DNA of 64,000 nucleotides from DATFFO01 sp963744905 (GCA_963744905.1 CAVUUV010000007.1:1-64000); one strand, 5' to 3'. Shown: positions 26,434 through 35,507, numbered from the stretch's first letter. Made by a program: numbers and translations. Notes: generated by a model from the sequence alone, not told the origin.

Positions 26434-27022
26434 GTGGGCCCCCATCCCCGTCCCTGGCCCGATGACCAACGCCTCGACCCACGTCTCCTGGCCGAAGGCG
26501 ATCGGCGCAACGTGGTGGATCGGTTCCGTTACTGGAAGAGGGAAGCGATCGTCGAGGAACTCGACCGGACTCGTCACCCATTCCATGTGGCGATCGAGAA
26601 CTGGCGCCACGACCTCAACATCGGGACCATCGTCCGCACCGCCAACGCCTTCGGGGCGGCCGGGGTGCACATCGTGGGCCACCGACGCTGGAACCGAAGG
26701 GGGGCGATGGTCACCGATCGCTACCAGCACGTCCATCACCACGCGGATGTGGCGGATCTCCTCGCCTGGGCGCAGGCCGAGAACCTGGAGGTGGTCGGGG
26801 TCGACAACCTGCCCGGCGCCGAGCCCCTGGAGCAGGCCGACCTGCCGCCGGGAGTGCCTGTTCGTGTTCGGCCAGGAGGGGAGCGGTCTGTCGGAGGCCG
26901 CCCGGGCCGGGATCGACAGGGTCTTCTCCATCGCCCAGTTCGGCTCCACCCGCTCCATCAACGCCGGGGTGGCGGCGGGCATCGCCATGCACGCCTGGGT
27001 TCGCCAGCACGCAGCTCTGTGA
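26434..27022 (+). pseudogene. SpoU/TrmH-family RNA 2'-O-methyltransferase, frameshifted
   Basis: The N-terminal part reads VGPHPRPWPDDQRLDPRLLA, then GDRRNVVDRFRYWKREAIVE and FHVAIENWRHDLNIGTIVRT, as in actinobacterial homologues. Near 26847 the frame shifts, and the knot motifs continue in the next frame: ECLFVFGQEGSGLSEAARAG, then FSIAQFGSTRSINAGVAAGI and AMHAWVRQH. The catalytic-site Asn/Arg and the trefoil-knot SAM loop are all readable, so a single-base consensus error is plausible. It would methylate tRNA or rRNA ribose. GTG 26434 is the likeliest start if it is separate from the HAD domain. Its stop lies inside a long palindrome. Confidence 0.85.
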
Positions 27023-27058
27023 ACCTTTTCCCGGCCACCGCCCGGGAAAAGGTTCACA
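27018..27058. terminator. Long palindrome before aapJ, probable terminator
   Basis: A 17-bp perfect inverted repeat (arms TGTGAACCTTTTCCCGG and complement, 7-base loop) begins at the methylase stop codon. It should fold as a strong hairpin. A near-identical palindrome closes the aap operon at 31498-31538. Confidence 0.75.
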
Positions 27059-27162
27059 AAGACAGGTTTCTCGGCCCCGCCGTCGGGTTCGCCGCTAGGG
27101 TAGCGCCACCTCCACGGCTCATCGGGCGGGAGGTTCCTCAGACGACAAGCGATGGAGGGAAT

Positions 27163-28281
27163 ATGAATAGGCACAGACTCGTCGCCCTGGCGGCGGTGAT
27201 GATGCTGGTGGTGGCAGCATGCAGTTCCGACGGCGGTACCACCGAAACGACCGCTGCGGGCGGTGGCGCCACAACCGTCACGACCACGGGCGGCGGTGGC
27301 GGCTCGGGCGGCTCACTTCTCGACGATGTGAAAGCGCGAGGGAGCCTCAAGTGCGGCACCCGCGACGCATTCCCCGGCTTCGCCGTTCTCGACGAATCCG
27401 GTGAGCACGTCGGATTCGACTCCGACTTCTGCCGGGTGATCGCGGCCGCGGTGCTCGGTGACGCGACCGCAGTCGAGCACGTCGACCTGGAAACCGCCGA
27501 TCGGTTCACTGCCCTGCAGTCGGGACAGATCGACGTTCTGGTCAGGAACACCACATGGACCGCCGGGCGTGACGGCTCCGAAGGCGCCACGTTCCTCACC
27601 GTCACCTACTACGACGGCCAGGGGATGATGGTTGCGGCCGACAGCGACTTCCAGTCGCTGGAGGACATGGACGGGGTCACCATCTGTGTGGCCAAGGGGA
27701 CCACGACCGAGGGCAACGCCGCCGCCGAGGCCGCCCGGCTGGGACTGGACTGGGAGATCCGGACCTTCGACGACCCGGGGTTGATCCAGGAGGCGTTCCA
27801 GGCCGGCCAGTGTGACGGCTGGAGCTCCGACTCCAGCCAGCTCACCGGTTTCCGTTCCGCCTACCCGGACGGGCCGGATGCCCTGCGCATCCTGCCCGAG
27901 GTGTTCTCCAAGGAGCCCCTCGCCCCGGCCGTGCTCGACGGTGACACCCAGTGGGCACAGGCGGTCGACTGGGCGGTGCTGTCCACGATCGAAGCCGAGG
28001 AGTTCGGCATCACGTCGGCCAATGTCGACGACATGCTGTCCTCGGACGACGCCAACATCGTCAAGTTCCTGGGTGGGGAGTTCACCGACGACAAGGGGAA
28101 CACGACCACGTTCGATCCCGGCCTCGGGCTGCCCCTCGATTTCGCCTATCAGGTGATCAAGCAGGTGGGCAACTACGGCGAGATCTTCGAGCGGAATCTC
28201 ACTCCGCTCGGCTTGGAGCGAGGCCTCAACGCCCTGTGGACCGACGGTGGGTTGATGTACGCCCCGCCCTACCGCGGCTGA
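27163..28281 (+). CDS. aapJ: General L-amino-acid ABC transporter binding lipoprotein
   Basis: The 372-residue protein has a signal with lipobox (MMLVVAACSSDGG), a Thr/Gly linker and the AapJ/BztA-type binding domain: KCGTRDAFPGFAVLDESGEH, GFDSDFCRVIAAAVLGD, DVLVRNTTWT, and the late RGLNALWTDGGLMYAPPYRG. This subfamily is longer than GlnH-type binding proteins and serves broad L-amino-acid uptake. ATG 27163 has GGAGGG upstream. The frame runs in from the HAD gene only because the methylase lies in another frame at this point. Confidence 0.95.
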   Translation: MNRHRLVALAAVMMLVVAACSSDGGTTETTAAGGGATTVTTTGGGGGSGGSLLDDVKARGSLKCGTRDAFPGFAVLDESGEHVGFDSDFCRVIAAAVLGDATAVEHVDLETADRFTALQSGQIDVLVRNTTWTAGRDGSEGATFLTVTYYDGQGMMVAADSDFQSLEDMDGVTICVAKGTTTEGNAAAEAARLGLDWEIRTFDDPGLIQEAFQAGQCDGWSSDSSQLTGFRSAYPDGPDALRILPEVFSKEPLAPAVLDGDTQWAQAVDWAVLSTIEAEEFGITSANVDDMLSSDDANIVKFLGGEFTDDKGNTTTFDPGLGLPLDFAYQVIKQVGNYGEIFERNLTPLGLERGLNALWTDGGLMYAPPYRG

Positions 28282-28293
28282 GCGACGAACCTA

Positions 28294-28323
28294 GGTGGCG
28301 GGCGGATAAGTCCGCCCGCCACC
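28294..28323 (+). terminator. Intercistronic hairpin after aapJ
   Basis: A perfect 13-bp stem GGTGGCGGGCGGA / TCCGCCCGCCACC with loop TAAG sits between aapJ and aapQ. It matches the position of the hairpin in the first transporter operon and may keep the binding protein more abundant than the permeases. Confidence 0.7.
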
Positions 28324-28330
28324 CCACCTC

Positions 28331-29488
28331 ATGGCAGCCGCAGCCGAGCGTCCACCGTTCTATCGAAACGTCAGGTTCCTGTCGTGGACCTTCCAGGTCG
28401 TGGTCGTCCTCATCGTCGTCGCCATCCTCTTCTGGCTGATCGGCAACTACCGGCGCAACACCGCCGCCTCCGGCGTCCCCACCGGATTCGATTTCCTCTC
28501 CAACCCGACCAGCTTCGACATCCCCGGAGCCGACTTCTCGCCCAATTCGCCGGTCTCCAGCGCCTACCTGGTCGGGATCCGCAACACCATCTCCATCTCG
28601 GCGGTGGGGATCGTGTTCGCCACGATCATCGGCATCCTGGTCGGGGTCGGTCGCCTGTCCGGCAACTGGCTGGTCCGCAAGCTCTCGGCGGTCTACGTGG
28701 AGGCCATCCGTAACGTGCCGCTCCTGGTCATCATGACCTTCTCCGTCCTGGCCATCGTCCTCCAGACCTTCCCCCGCATCCAGCAGTCGTGGTCCCTGTT
28801 CGGTTGGCTCATCGTCTCCAACCGGGGCCTGGGTGTCCCCTGGTACGAGAACACGACCGGTGTGGCGCTGACCATCCTGGTGGGTGTAGGGATCGTCGCC
28901 TGGTGGCTGGTGGCCCGGTGGCGACAGTCGATCGCCGACAGGACCGGTGCCGTCTCCCACGCCGGCCTCTACGGGCTGGCCGTGTTCGTAGTCATCCTGG
29001 TGGCGGGCTGGTTGGTACTCGGGGTTGGTGTCACCCTGCCCCGGGTCGAGGGCCGCCAGCTGGCCGGCGGGATGCGAGTCGACCCCTCCTTCTTCGCAGT
29101 GCTCCTCGCCCTCGTCATCTACACCGCCAGCCATATAGCCGAAATCGTGCGAGGCTCCATCCAGTCGGTCCCCAGAGGCCAGGGTGAGGCGGCCACCGCG
29201 CTGGCGCTGTCGCCCTTCCAGCGCATGTGGCGGGTGGTGCTGCCCCAGGCGATGCGGACCGCCATACCCCCGCTGGGCAACCAGTATCTCAACCTGATCA
29301 AGAACTCCTCCCTGGGAGCGGCCTTCTCCTACTTCGATCTGACCAACGTCACCCAGATCTCGGTCGGCAATGGCTCGGCGGCGGTCCCCGCCTTCACTCT
29401 CGCCCTTGTCTTCTACCTGGTGCTGTCCCTCATCACCTCGGCGGTGGTAAATGTGGCCAATCGCCACTTCCGGCTGGTGGAACGATGA
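28331..29488 (+). CDS. aapQ: General L-amino-acid ABC transporter permease 1
   Basis: The 385-residue AapQ-type permease has an N-terminal membrane segment (VVVLIVVAILFWLIGNY), TGFDFLSNPTSFDIPG, then GIRNTISISAVGIV and AIRNVPLLVIMTF. An insert follows that is longer than in simple GlnP permeases, and then the EAA loop (SHIAEIVRGSIQSVPRGQGE). Aap/Bzt transporters use two such large permeases. Its stop overlaps the next ATG by four bases. Confidence 0.93.
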   Translation: MAAAAERPPFYRNVRFLSWTFQVVVVLIVVAILFWLIGNYRRNTAASGVPTGFDFLSNPTSFDIPGADFSPNSPVSSAYLVGIRNTISISAVGIVFATIIGILVGVGRLSGNWLVRKLSAVYVEAIRNVPLLVIMTFSVLAIVLQTFPRIQQSWSLFGWLIVSNRGLGVPWYENTTGVALTILVGVGIVAWWLVARWRQSIADRTGAVSHAGLYGLAVFVVILVAGWLVLGVGVTLPRVEGRQLAGGMRVDPSFFAVLLALVIYTASHIAEIVRGSIQSVPRGQGEAATALALSPFQRMWRVVLPQAMRTAIPPLGNQYLNLIKNSSLGAAFSYFDLTNVTQISVGNGSAAVPAFTLALVFYLVLSLITSAVVNVANRHFRLVER

Positions 29489-30726
29489 CCGCTTCGACGG
29501 TGCCCCCGCCCCGGACCATGGCCCTGACCTGGGTCCGCAAGAACCTGTTCCGCGGTCCGCGCGATACCGTCATCACCCTCGTCTTCGGGACGCTTGCCGT
29601 CTTCATGGCCTACCGCGCCGTCCGGTTTGTCTTCGTCACCGGTCGCTGGGAGATCATCCAGGTCAATCTCAAGCTGTTGCTGGTCGGGCGATGGCCGGTC
29701 GAGTTGCTGGCCCGTCTGGCGGCGGTGATCGCCTGCCTGGGCGCCTGGGGTGGCGTCATCGCCGGCATCATCGCCGGGCGCCAGATCCGGATTGGGACGT
29801 CGAGGGTGGCCGGGATGGGCCCGGGCCAGCGGATCGGAGACCTGGCCCGCCGATTCGGCCTGCTTCTGGCCACCGTGGTGCTGCTCCTGCTCCTGACCGA
29901 CACGGCCGGACCGTGGCTCACCGCCGGAGCCACGCTGGTGACGGGAGTCATCGGCTACTGGCTGGGCCGCTGGATCGGGGCCAGAGCCCTGGGTCCGTGG
30001 CCGGCCCGTCTGCTGGTGGCCGTGCTGATCGCCGTGCCTATCGCCCTGTTCTTCTTCCTCACCGCGGCTGTCCCCCTGGCGTCGTGGGAGGGGTTCATGT
30101 TCAACATCACCGCCGCAGTGGCCGGCATCGTCCTGTGCTTCCCGCTCGGCGTCCTGCTGGCACTGGGGCGCCGCTCCAAATTGCCCCTGGTCAGGAGCGT
30201 CTCCATCGCCTACGTCGAGGCGGTGCGCGGATCTCCCCTGTTCGTGCTCCTCCTCCTGGCCAACGTCTCCCTGGAGTTCTTCGTCCCGGCCAACCTGGCC
30301 CCTTCCAAGGTGATCCGGGCGATCGTCACCTTCACCCTCTTCACTGCCGCCTACCTGGCCGAGATCATCCGGGGTGGCCTCCAGTCGGTGCCCAATGGCC
30401 AGGAGGAGGCGGCCAAGGCGCTGGGCCTTTCGCCCACTCGCCAGATCGCCCTGGTCATCCTCCCCCAGGCCCTGCGCAACGTGATCCCCGCCCAGATCGG
30501 CCAGTTCATCTCCCTTTTCAAGGACACGGTGCTGGCCGGGGTGGCCCTGGGTGTGCTGGACCTCCTGGCCGCGGCGTCGGCGATCACCAAGCAGCCCGCC
30601 TTCAACGGACAGCGGCTGTTGCCCGAGTCGCTGGTGTTCATCGGGTTCCTGTTCTGGGTGGGGTCGTTCACCATGTCGAGAGAAAGTCAGCGTCTGGAGA
30701 GGAGGCTGGGGGTGGGCACGCGATGA
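29485..30726 (+). CDS. aapM: General L-amino-acid ABC transporter permease 2
   Basis: The 413-residue permease has about eight membrane segments. The long non-conserved middle includes LARRFGLLLATVVLLLLL, and the C-terminal transport core has VEAVRGSPLFVLLLLANVSL, AEIIRGGLQSVPNGQEEAAK and LPQALRNVIPAQIGQFISLF. It pairs with AapQ. ATG 29485 overlaps the aapQ stop (ATGA), and its own stop overlaps aapP the same way. The longer upstream frame is a shadow of aapQ. Confidence 0.93.
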   Translation: MTASTVPPPRTMALTWVRKNLFRGPRDTVITLVFGTLAVFMAYRAVRFVFVTGRWEIIQVNLKLLLVGRWPVELLARLAAVIACLGAWGGVIAGIIAGRQIRIGTSRVAGMGPGQRIGDLARRFGLLLATVVLLLLLTDTAGPWLTAGATLVTGVIGYWLGRWIGARALGPWPARLLVAVLIAVPIALFFFLTAAVPLASWEGFMFNITAAVAGIVLCFPLGVLLALGRRSKLPLVRSVSIAYVEAVRGSPLFVLLLLANVSLEFFVPANLAPSKVIRAIVTFTLFTAAYLAEIIRGGLQSVPNGQEEAAKALGLSPTRQIALVILPQALRNVIPAQIGQFISLFKDTVLAGVALGVLDLLAAASAITKQPAFNGQRLLPESLVFIGFLFWVGSFTMSRESQRLERRLGVGTR

Positions 30727-31502
30727 CCGAGACAAGACAGGAGGTGTTCGCCGATGCCACCCGGGTGGAGGGCGACATCGCCATCGAGATGGAAGGGGTC
30801 GACAAGCTGTTCGGCTCGTTCCGGGCGCTGCACGACATCAACCTGAAGGTGGCTCGTCAGGAGGTCGTCGTCGTCATCGGCCCCTCCGGCTCGGGCAAGT
30901 CGACCTTGATCCGTTGCATCAACCGCCTCGAGGAGCACGACGCCGGGCGGATCGTGGTGGACGGGATCGAGCTGAGCGACGACCTGCGCAACATCCAGGT
31001 GATCAGACGTGAGACGGGCATGGTCTTCCAGAGCTTCAACCTGTTCCCCCATCTGACCGTGCTCGACAACATCACACTCGCTCCCCGCCAGGTGCGGCGC
31101 ACTCCGAAGGCGGCGGCCGAAGCGGCGGCCATGGACCTGCTGGAGAGGGTCAAGATCCCAGAGCAGGCCCGCAAGTATCCCGGCCAGCTGTCGGGGGGAC
31201 AGCAGCAGCGGGTGGCCATCGCCCGGGCCCTGGCCATGGAGCCGAAGGTGATGTTGTTCGACGAGCCCACCTCGGCCCTGGACCCGGAGATGGTGGGCGA
31301 GGTCCTCGACGTGATGGTCGAGCTGGCCCAGGGGGGGATGACGATGATCGTGGTCACCCACGAGATGGGCTTCGCCCGGGCGGTGGCGGACCGGGTGGTG
31401 TTCATGGCCGACGGGCAGATAGTGGAGGTGGGCACACCTGAGCACTTCTTCACCGAACCCCGTGAGGAGCGGACGAAGCTGTTCCTGAGCCAGATTCTGT
31501 GA
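30723..31502 (+). CDS. aapP: General L-amino-acid ABC transporter ATPase
   Basis: The 259-residue ATPase has Walker A GPSGSGKST, Q-loop GMVFQSFNLFPHLTVL, signature LSGGQQQRVAIARAL, Walker B VMLFDEPTSALDP and the switch His in VVTHEMGF. It is closely similar to the ATPase at 21013 but has its own N-terminal extension containing VEGDIAIEMEGVDKLFGSF. It is the last gene of the aapJQMP operon, and its stop lies at the start of the second long palindrome. Confidence 0.95.
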   Translation: MTETRQEVFADATRVEGDIAIEMEGVDKLFGSFRALHDINLKVARQEVVVVIGPSGSGKSTLIRCINRLEEHDAGRIVVDGIELSDDLRNIQVIRRETGMVFQSFNLFPHLTVLDNITLAPRQVRRTPKAAAEAAAMDLLERVKIPEQARKYPGQLSGGQQQRVAIARALAMEPKVMLFDEPTSALDPEMVGEVLDVMVELAQGGMTMIVVTHEMGFARAVADRVVFMADGQIVEVGTPEHFFTEPREERTKLFLSQIL

Positions 31503-31538
31503 ACGTTTTCCCGGCCCAGGCCCGGGAAAACGTTCACA
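31498..31538. terminator. Long palindrome after aapP, probable bidirectional terminator
   Basis: A 17-bp perfect inverted repeat (arms TGTGAACGTTTTCCCGG and complement, 7-base loop) overlaps the aapP stop and faces the convergent beta-propeller gene. It differs from the 27018 palindrome by one compensated base pair per arm plus the loop. Confidence 0.8.
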
Positions 31539-31548
31539 AAGAGGCCCC

Positions 31549-33162
31549 TCACCCGTCTCCCACGGCGTAGAACTTGCCGTCCCGGGAGCCGACGTAGAGC
31601 CGCCCCTTCCACACCGCCGGTGTCGATTCGATGCAGGAGTCGGACAGGTGGTGGGACCACAGCGGCGTGGGATTGGCCGGATCGGCCAGCGACCAGGCGT
31701 TGATGTCGCCCCCACAGGTGGCGGCGATGAGAGTGTTGTCGACGATGACCGGTGACGACCAGGTGTGGGGCGTGACCGGCTTTTCCCACACCACCTCGCC
31801 GGTGTCGGTGTCGACGGCGATGATGCGGCCGGTATGGCTCTGGGTGTACAGGTAGCCGTCGCCCAGGGCCGGTGTGGCCCAGAACCCCCCGTCGCCGCCG
31901 TTCTTGCCCGGGTCGGGTACACCCCACACGTAGGGGTCGCCGTCGGCATAGGGATCGAGCTTGATCAGCTGGCCGAGATCCTTGGAGCGCTGGTTGTGGC
32001 GTTCGTCCTCGACCGAGACGTAGAGCATCCCTTCGGAGTCGACCACGATCGAGGCGTCGACGTCGTCACCCACCCAGTAGTCGAAGGCGATCGGGGCGTC
32101 ACCCTGGCGCACGTTGGACACGTCCAGACCCAGCACCCGCCCTCCCGAGTTGGAGAAGTAGACCCGCTGGCCGAAGACGGCAACCGAATTCTCGATCGAC
32201 ACGTTACGTCCCACCTTGTCCAACAGTTCCTGGTTGTACCCGGGAATGGCCACCAGCATCTGTGGGTCAATCGTCACCAGGCCGTCGGAGTCGTAGCCCC
32301 GGTTCAGGGCGACGGCGAAGAACCACGAGTTCTCGCCGCCCTCATAGAGGATGTCGTCTATCACCACCGGGTTGCCGTCCCAGTCGTTGTTCCAGATCCC
32401 GTTGACCACGTTGGCGTCCAACGACCACAACTCGGTGGGCCGGTCCCGGTCGAGGGCGATGGCGCGCAGCTTGTTGTCGCGCGAACCCGTGTAGAGGAGG
32501 GGATAGCCGTCGGGGTCGAGGGTCACCGAGCCCTTGATGATGTCGCCGGTGGGGAAGGAGGGACGGGTGGGCAGGCCGGTGGCGGCGTTGAGGAAGTGGA
32601 CCGCTTTGTCGTAGGCGCCGAAGATGACCTCGGTGGTCCCATCCGGCCGCTCCCACACGACGGGCTGGCCGGTCCAGCCCGAGCCACACCACTGCTTGGA
32701 CACCCCGCCCACGCTGGACTGGCCGCACATTCCGCCTGAGTCGGGAAAATGCCACAGGTTGGTGGGATCGGTGGGAACCGGCCCCACCCCGTACCAGGAG
32801 CGGGTCGGGTTGCCCCGGAACATGGTCAGGCCCACCACCTGTCCCCACGGCCGGCCGACCGTCCAGGCCGGAACGACGTTGGCCGGGCGGGTGGGCAGGG
32901 TGGTGGTGGTCGTGGTGGGAATCGTGGTGGTTTCGGGTACCGGGACGGTCGAGAGCGGGGTGGTGGTGAGAGGCAGCGTCGACCGAGGAGAGGTGGTATC
33001 GGCGGCGGCCGCCTGGATTCCGGAAGGTCCCCGGCCATCGCCAGGAGGTGAGAGCAGCCGGGCCGCGGCCACCAGTACCACACCTAGCGCCAGAACCAAC
33101 ACCACGAGCCTGAACCTGGAGGCCCGGTTGGGTGCTCGGGGATTGGGAGCGCGATGGGTCAT
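31549..33162 (-). CDS. Membrane-anchored PQQ-like beta-propeller protein
   Basis: The 537-residue protein has an N-terminal membrane anchor (LVVLVLALGVVLVAAA) and a Thr/Pro linker (about 50-95). A propeller of repeated PQQ-type blades follows, for example LLYTGSRDNKLRAIALDRDR, GRVLGLDVSN, YTQSHTGRIIAVDTDTGEVV and LYVGSRDGKFYAVGDG. Cys pairs near CGQSSVGG and KQWCGSG may form disulfides outside the cell. No PQQ-dehydrogenase catalytic residues were recognised, so a scaffold or binding role like BamB is as likely. ATG 33162 starts just before the anchor. It follows capA by 28 bases on the same strand. Confidence 0.88.
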   Translation of the reverse strand: MTHRAPNPRAPNRASRFRLVVLVLALGVVLVAAARLLSPPGDGRGPSGIQAAAADTTSPRSTLPLTTTPLSTVPVPETTTIPTTTTTTLPTRPANVVPAWTVGRPWGQVVGLTMFRGNPTRSWYGVGPVPTDPTNLWHFPDSGGMCGQSSVGGVSKQWCGSGWTGQPVVWERPDGTTEVIFGAYDKAVHFLNAATGLPTRPSFPTGDIIKGSVTLDPDGYPLLYTGSRDNKLRAIALDRDRPTELWSLDANVVNGIWNNDWDGNPVVIDDILYEGGENSWFFAVALNRGYDSDGLVTIDPQMLVAIPGYNQELLDKVGRNVSIENSVAVFGQRVYFSNSGGRVLGLDVSNVRQGDAPIAFDYWVGDDVDASIVVDSEGMLYVSVEDERHNQRSKDLGQLIKLDPYADGDPYVWGVPDPGKNGGDGGFWATPALGDGYLYTQSHTGRIIAVDTDTGEVVWEKPVTPHTWSSPVIVDNTLIAATCGGDINAWSLADPANPTPLWSHHLSDSCIESTPAVWKGRLYVGSRDGKFYAVGDG

Positions 33163-33190
33163 GGCGTGCCAATGATGGCGGACCCGGGCC

Positions 33191-34297
33191 TCAACAGTCG
33201 GCATCTCCGGTCAGCTCGGGGTGGCCGGGGGCGCTGATGAACGCCGGCAGCAGGCAGGACCGGGTCGTCCCGTCGGGCGAGACGATGACCCGGGCGACGG
33301 CGGTGGTGGATCCGGCCACGGAGAAGTTGGGCCAGACGAAGTTGCCCAGGCTCCACGCCACCGGCACGCCTTCCACCTTCTCGAGCGGCTGCAGCCGATG
33401 TGAGTGATGACCGAAGATCATGTCCGCTCCGGCCTCGATCATCTTCTGGGCCAGCTCCCGGTCGCCCTGCGTGGGCTCGGTTCGCAACTCGACTCCCCAA
33501 TGAATCACCACCACCACCAGGTCGGCCTGGCCGGCGGCGGCCCGTACCGCGGCGGCCATCTCCTCGCCGTCATCACCGTTGGCCATGCCGGGGTTGTCGG
33601 AGGTGGCGATCCAGCTCGTGGTGGGGACGACGCCGCCGAACCCCAGCACCGCCACCTTCCAGCCGTTGATGTCGAACAGGGCCGGGGTGGTTGCCTCCTC
33701 GACGTTTGCGCCCACACCGACCGGTGCCAGGCCGGCATCGATCACGTTTGCCCGCCCGTCGAGCAGAGCCTGCTTTCCATAGTCCTGGCTGTGGTTGTTG
33801 GCCATGTTGATCACGTCCACCCCTGCCGCCTTCATCACCGGTAGCGACTCGACGTCACAGCGGAAGGTGAACTCCTTGTCCAGGGGTTGACCCAGCTTGG
33901 ACGGGGCACACTCCAGGTTGGCCAGGGTGAGGTCGTCGCGTGTGAACAGGCCTCTCAGCCCGGTCCAGGCATAGCCCTGACCCGTCTCGGCCAGGGCGGG
34001 GATGTAGTCGGTGTCGGTGTTGACGTCGCCCACCGCGTCGATGACCAGCCTCCCCCGGGGAGGTTCGGTCGTGGTGGTGACCAGAGTCGTGCTGGCGGGG
34101 GGAGTGGTGGCGGTGGTGGTGGTGAGAGTGGTCGTGGTGGGGAGAGTGGTGGCGGTGGGGAGAATGGTCGTGGTGGTGGCGGTAGTGGAGGTGGGACCGG
34201 CCAGCGAGCGACCGGCCGGGCCGGTGAGGGCGAACGCAGTCAGCCCGAGGAACAATCCTCCGGCCACGGCCACGGTCCATCTCAGCTTCGAGCCCAT
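33191..34297 (-). CDS. CapA-family (poly-gamma-glutamate synthesis type) exported protein
   Basis: The 368-residue protein has a membrane segment (WTVAVAGGLFLGLTAFAL), a Thr-rich linker of about 60 residues, and a CapA metallophosphatase-like domain. That domain shows VIDAVGDVNTDTDYIP, LTLANLECAPS, DVINMANNHSQDYG, VVVVIHWGVELRTEPT and MIFGHHSHRLQPLE. CapA proteins act outside the membrane in poly-gamma-glutamate or other anionic polymer handling; the exact substrate is unknown. No CapB/C ligase is present. ATG 34297 is chosen over the upstream GTG/TTG codons. A second CapA domain occurs in the SLH protein at 54181. Confidence 0.9.
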   Translation of the reverse strand: MGSKLRWTVAVAGGLFLGLTAFALTGPAGRSLAGPTSTTATTTTILPTATTLPTTTTLTTTTATTPPASTTLVTTTTEPPRGRLVIDAVGDVNTDTDYIPALAETGQGYAWTGLRGLFTRDDLTLANLECAPSKLGQPLDKEFTFRCDVESLPVMKAAGVDVINMANNHSQDYGKQALLDGRANVIDAGLAPVGVGANVEEATTPALFDINGWKVAVLGFGGVVPTTSWIATSDNPGMANGDDGEEMAAAVRAAAGQADLVVVVIHWGVELRTEPTQGDRELAQKMIEAGADMIFGHHSHRLQPLEKVEGVPVAWSLGNFVWPNFSVAGSTTAVARVIVSPDGTTRSCLLPAFISAPGHPELTGDADC

Positions 34298-34361
34298 GCG
34301 CACGGACGCCAATTGTGGTCGAGAAGGCGACTTTCAGGCAGTCATCGGATGGCGGGGAGCC

Positions 34362-35507
34362 TCAGAGGTCGTCCCAGTGATCCTGTTCGGCCAGGTCGAT
34401 GACGGTCCAGGCCATGGCCAGAGCCCCGTCGGTGATGGCCCGGTCGCCGTCGGGTGTGATGGTGTGAGCGGCGAACTCTTTCTGATGGTTCACGGCCGGG
34501 GCGGAGTTGATGCTCAGCATGGGGTGGATGGTCGGCGTCACCTTGGAGACGTTGCCCATATCGGTGGACCCGGTCTGGGAGGGTGGCAGCTCGTCACCCC
34601 TCAGCAAGGGCCGGTTCAGCTTGGCAGAGTTGGCGGCGAACAACTCGACCATGGTCGAGTTGGAGACCAGCTCGTCGTAGACGTGACCGACGTTCTCCAC
34701 CTCGAGCCTGCAGCCCGTGGCGGTGGCGGCGCCCTCGAAGCAGGCGATCACCTTGGGGAGCAATCCGTCGAGGCGGTCACGATTCTGGGCACGGACGTAG
34801 TAGGAGGAGCGGGTGTAGTCGGGGATGACGTTGGGGGCATCTCCTCCCTGGGCGATGATGCCGTGGACCTTGTCGGTGGGGTAGATGTGCTGACGCAGCG
34901 TCGACACGTTGACGTAGGCCTGGACGGCGGCATCGAGGGCGTTGATTCCCTGCTGGGGATAGGCCGAGGCGTGGGCGGCTTTGCCTCGATAATGCACGTC
35001 GAGATGGGCCACGGCGATGACGTTGGGGTCGACCACGTCCGCCGTCGAAGGATGGATCATCATCGCCGCCTGGACGTCGTCGAAGGCCCCGGCCTCGATC
35101 AGCTCGACCTTGCCGCCGAAGTTCTCCTCGGCCGGCGTTCCGAGGACGGTGAGCCGGATTCCGAGGTCGTCCGCCATGGGGGCGAGGGCGAAGCCGGCGC
35201 CCAGGGCGGCGGTGGCGATGATGTTGTGCCCACAGGCATGGCCGATGCTGGGCAGGGCGTCGTACTCGGCGCAGACCACGACCTGGGGGCCGGACGAGCC
35301 GATGCGGGCCGCGAAGGCCGTGTCCAACCCGTAGGCGGGGTACTCGATGTCGAAGCCGGCTGAGGAGAGGTACTCGACGAGACGGGCCGAGCTCTTGTAC
35401 TCCTGGTAGGCGAGTTCGGGATTCTCATACATCCAGTGGCTGATCCGGCGCAGATCGGTGGCGGCTTCGGCAACCCGCCTGCGAGCCATCTCTTTTCTGT
35501 TCGCCAC
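34362..35507 (-). CDS. M20-family amidohydrolase/peptidase (AbgB-like)
   Basis: The 381-residue cytoplasmic protein has the M20 metal and catalytic motifs: PQVVVCAEYDALPSIGHACG (metal region), TPAEENFGGKVELIEAGAFD, then the lid domain with HYRGKAAHASAYPQQGINAL, and a C-terminal SKVTPTIHPMLSI metal His. It is nearest to the AbgB/peptidase-M20D group that cleaves p-aminobenzoyl-glutamate or N-acyl amino acids. GTG 35507 has AGGAGGG six bases upstream and is preferred to ATG 35528. Its stop lies 65 bases before capA on the same strand. Confidence 0.9.
   Translation of the reverse strand: MANRKEMARRRVAEAATDLRRISHWMYENPELAYQEYKSSARLVEYLSSAGFDIEYPAYGLDTAFAARIGSSGPQVVVCAEYDALPSIGHACGHNIIATAALGAGFALAPMADDLGIRLTVLGTPAEENFGGKVELIEAGAFDDVQAAMMIHPSTADVVDPNVIAVAHLDVHYRGKAAHASAYPQQGINALDAAVQAYVNVSTLRQHIYPTDKVHGIIAQGGDAPNVIPDYTRSSYYVRAQNRDRLDGLLPKVIACFEGAATATGCRLEVENVGHVYDELVSNSTMVELFAANSAKLNRPLLRGDELPPSQTGSTDMGNVSKVTPTIHPMLSINSAPAVNHQKEFAAHTITPDGDRAITDGALAMAWTVIDLAEQDHWDDL

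Noticed and set aside
24025..27174. 1049-residue minus-strand open frame antisense to dxs, HAD and methylase
   Set aside because: The plus-strand genes in the same DNA have clear family motifs. The antisense translation is rich in Gly, His and Arg with no motif, as expected from high-GC shadow frames.
25729..28281. 850-residue fusion of HAD, methylase and AapJ
   Set aside because: AapJ has its own ribosome binding site, signal peptide and lipobox at 27163. The shared frame results from the methylase frameshift.
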